A stretch of 13,012 nt of DNA from Desulfobacca acetoxidans (GTDB taxonomy: Bacteria; Desulfobacterota; Desulfobaccia; Desulfobaccales; 0-14-0-80-60-11). The DNA lies in NCBI GenBank assembly GCA_022736495.1, contig DZCR01000092.1, forward strand, positions 1 through 13,012. Reading direction: 5' to 3'. How positions within the stretch are numbered: the stretch's first letter is position 1; the number at the start of each line of letters is the position of its first letter. The notes under the pieces were generated by a model. That model saw only the letters and a program-made list of their open reading frames with translations. It was not told the DNA's origin and did not search any database. Below are positions 12,962 through 13,012 of the stretch, one piece after another. The position numbers and the translations under genes are program-made.

Positions 12962-13012
12962 GTGCTCTAAATCCGGGTATAAACGGAAAAGCCAAAATCC
13001 CCCTAAATCCCA

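Noticed and set aside
1..13012. tRNA, rRNA, CRISPR array, transposase or integrase
   Set aside because: A read of both strands showed no T-loop/acceptor combinations, no regularly spaced direct repeats and no recombinase motifs; this was by eye, so tRNAscan-SE and a CRISPR finder would be decisive.

Overview
This looks like a GC-rich (about 60% by eye) Gram-negative chromosome segment, most likely from a sulfate-reducer- or syntroph-type deltaproteobacterium (Desulfobacterota). That is an inference from gene content: a holB-ricT (PSP1) pair, DUF4136-like lipoprotein, YihY/BrkB protein, YajD-type HNH protein, TPR exporters and intergenic palindromes. No rRNA, tRNA, CRISPR array, transposase or prophage gene was seen. 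Most of the window is ordinary core genome, broken by two AT-richer patches that each carry one lone nuclease-like gene.

Layout. (1) 1-2101: a repeat-like palindromic leader, a secreted six-repeat TPR protein and, 3 bp later, a 375-aa uncharacterised cytosolic protein. (2) 2102-3422: an AT-richer island with a 590-bp non-coding stretch (promoter-like element, inverted repeats, structured leader candidate) and a NYN/PIN-like nuclease-fold protein with an embedded four-cysteine knuckle. (3) 3423-5051: guaA with its own promoter; its real start is probably internal to the longest open frame. (4) 5052-5271: three palindromic elements, including a 72-bp imperfect palindrome of a widely dispersed type. 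(5) 5272-7940: holB, ricT (ATGA overlap with holB) and a conserved-looking cysteine-containing protein, probably one operon. (6) 7980-10043: a DUF4136-like lipoprotein and a YihY/BrkB inner-membrane protein. (7) 10044-10899: a dispersed repeat, then a short YajD-type HNH protein and, 2 bp downstream, an exported TPR protein. (8) 10914-12858, minus strand: a membrane-anchored YfgM-like TPR protein, a strongly AT-rich gene with an RN-x4-H motif typical of HEPN ribonucleases, and tsaE. (9) 12859-13012: a second, inverted copy of the dispersed repeat.

Functionally the core genes serve GMP synthesis (GuaA), replication clamp loading (HolB), an Fe-S RNA-maturation factor (RicT), tRNA t6A modification (TsaE) and envelope biogenesis (three TPR proteins, lipoprotein, YihY). 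I see no complete new multi-gene system. The items most worth a second look are the NYN gene with its structured leader, the HEPN-like gene, the uncharacterised RicT-linked protein, the ATGA-chained leader ORF before the first TPR gene, and the two homologous repeat copies bracketing 10.1-13.0 kb.
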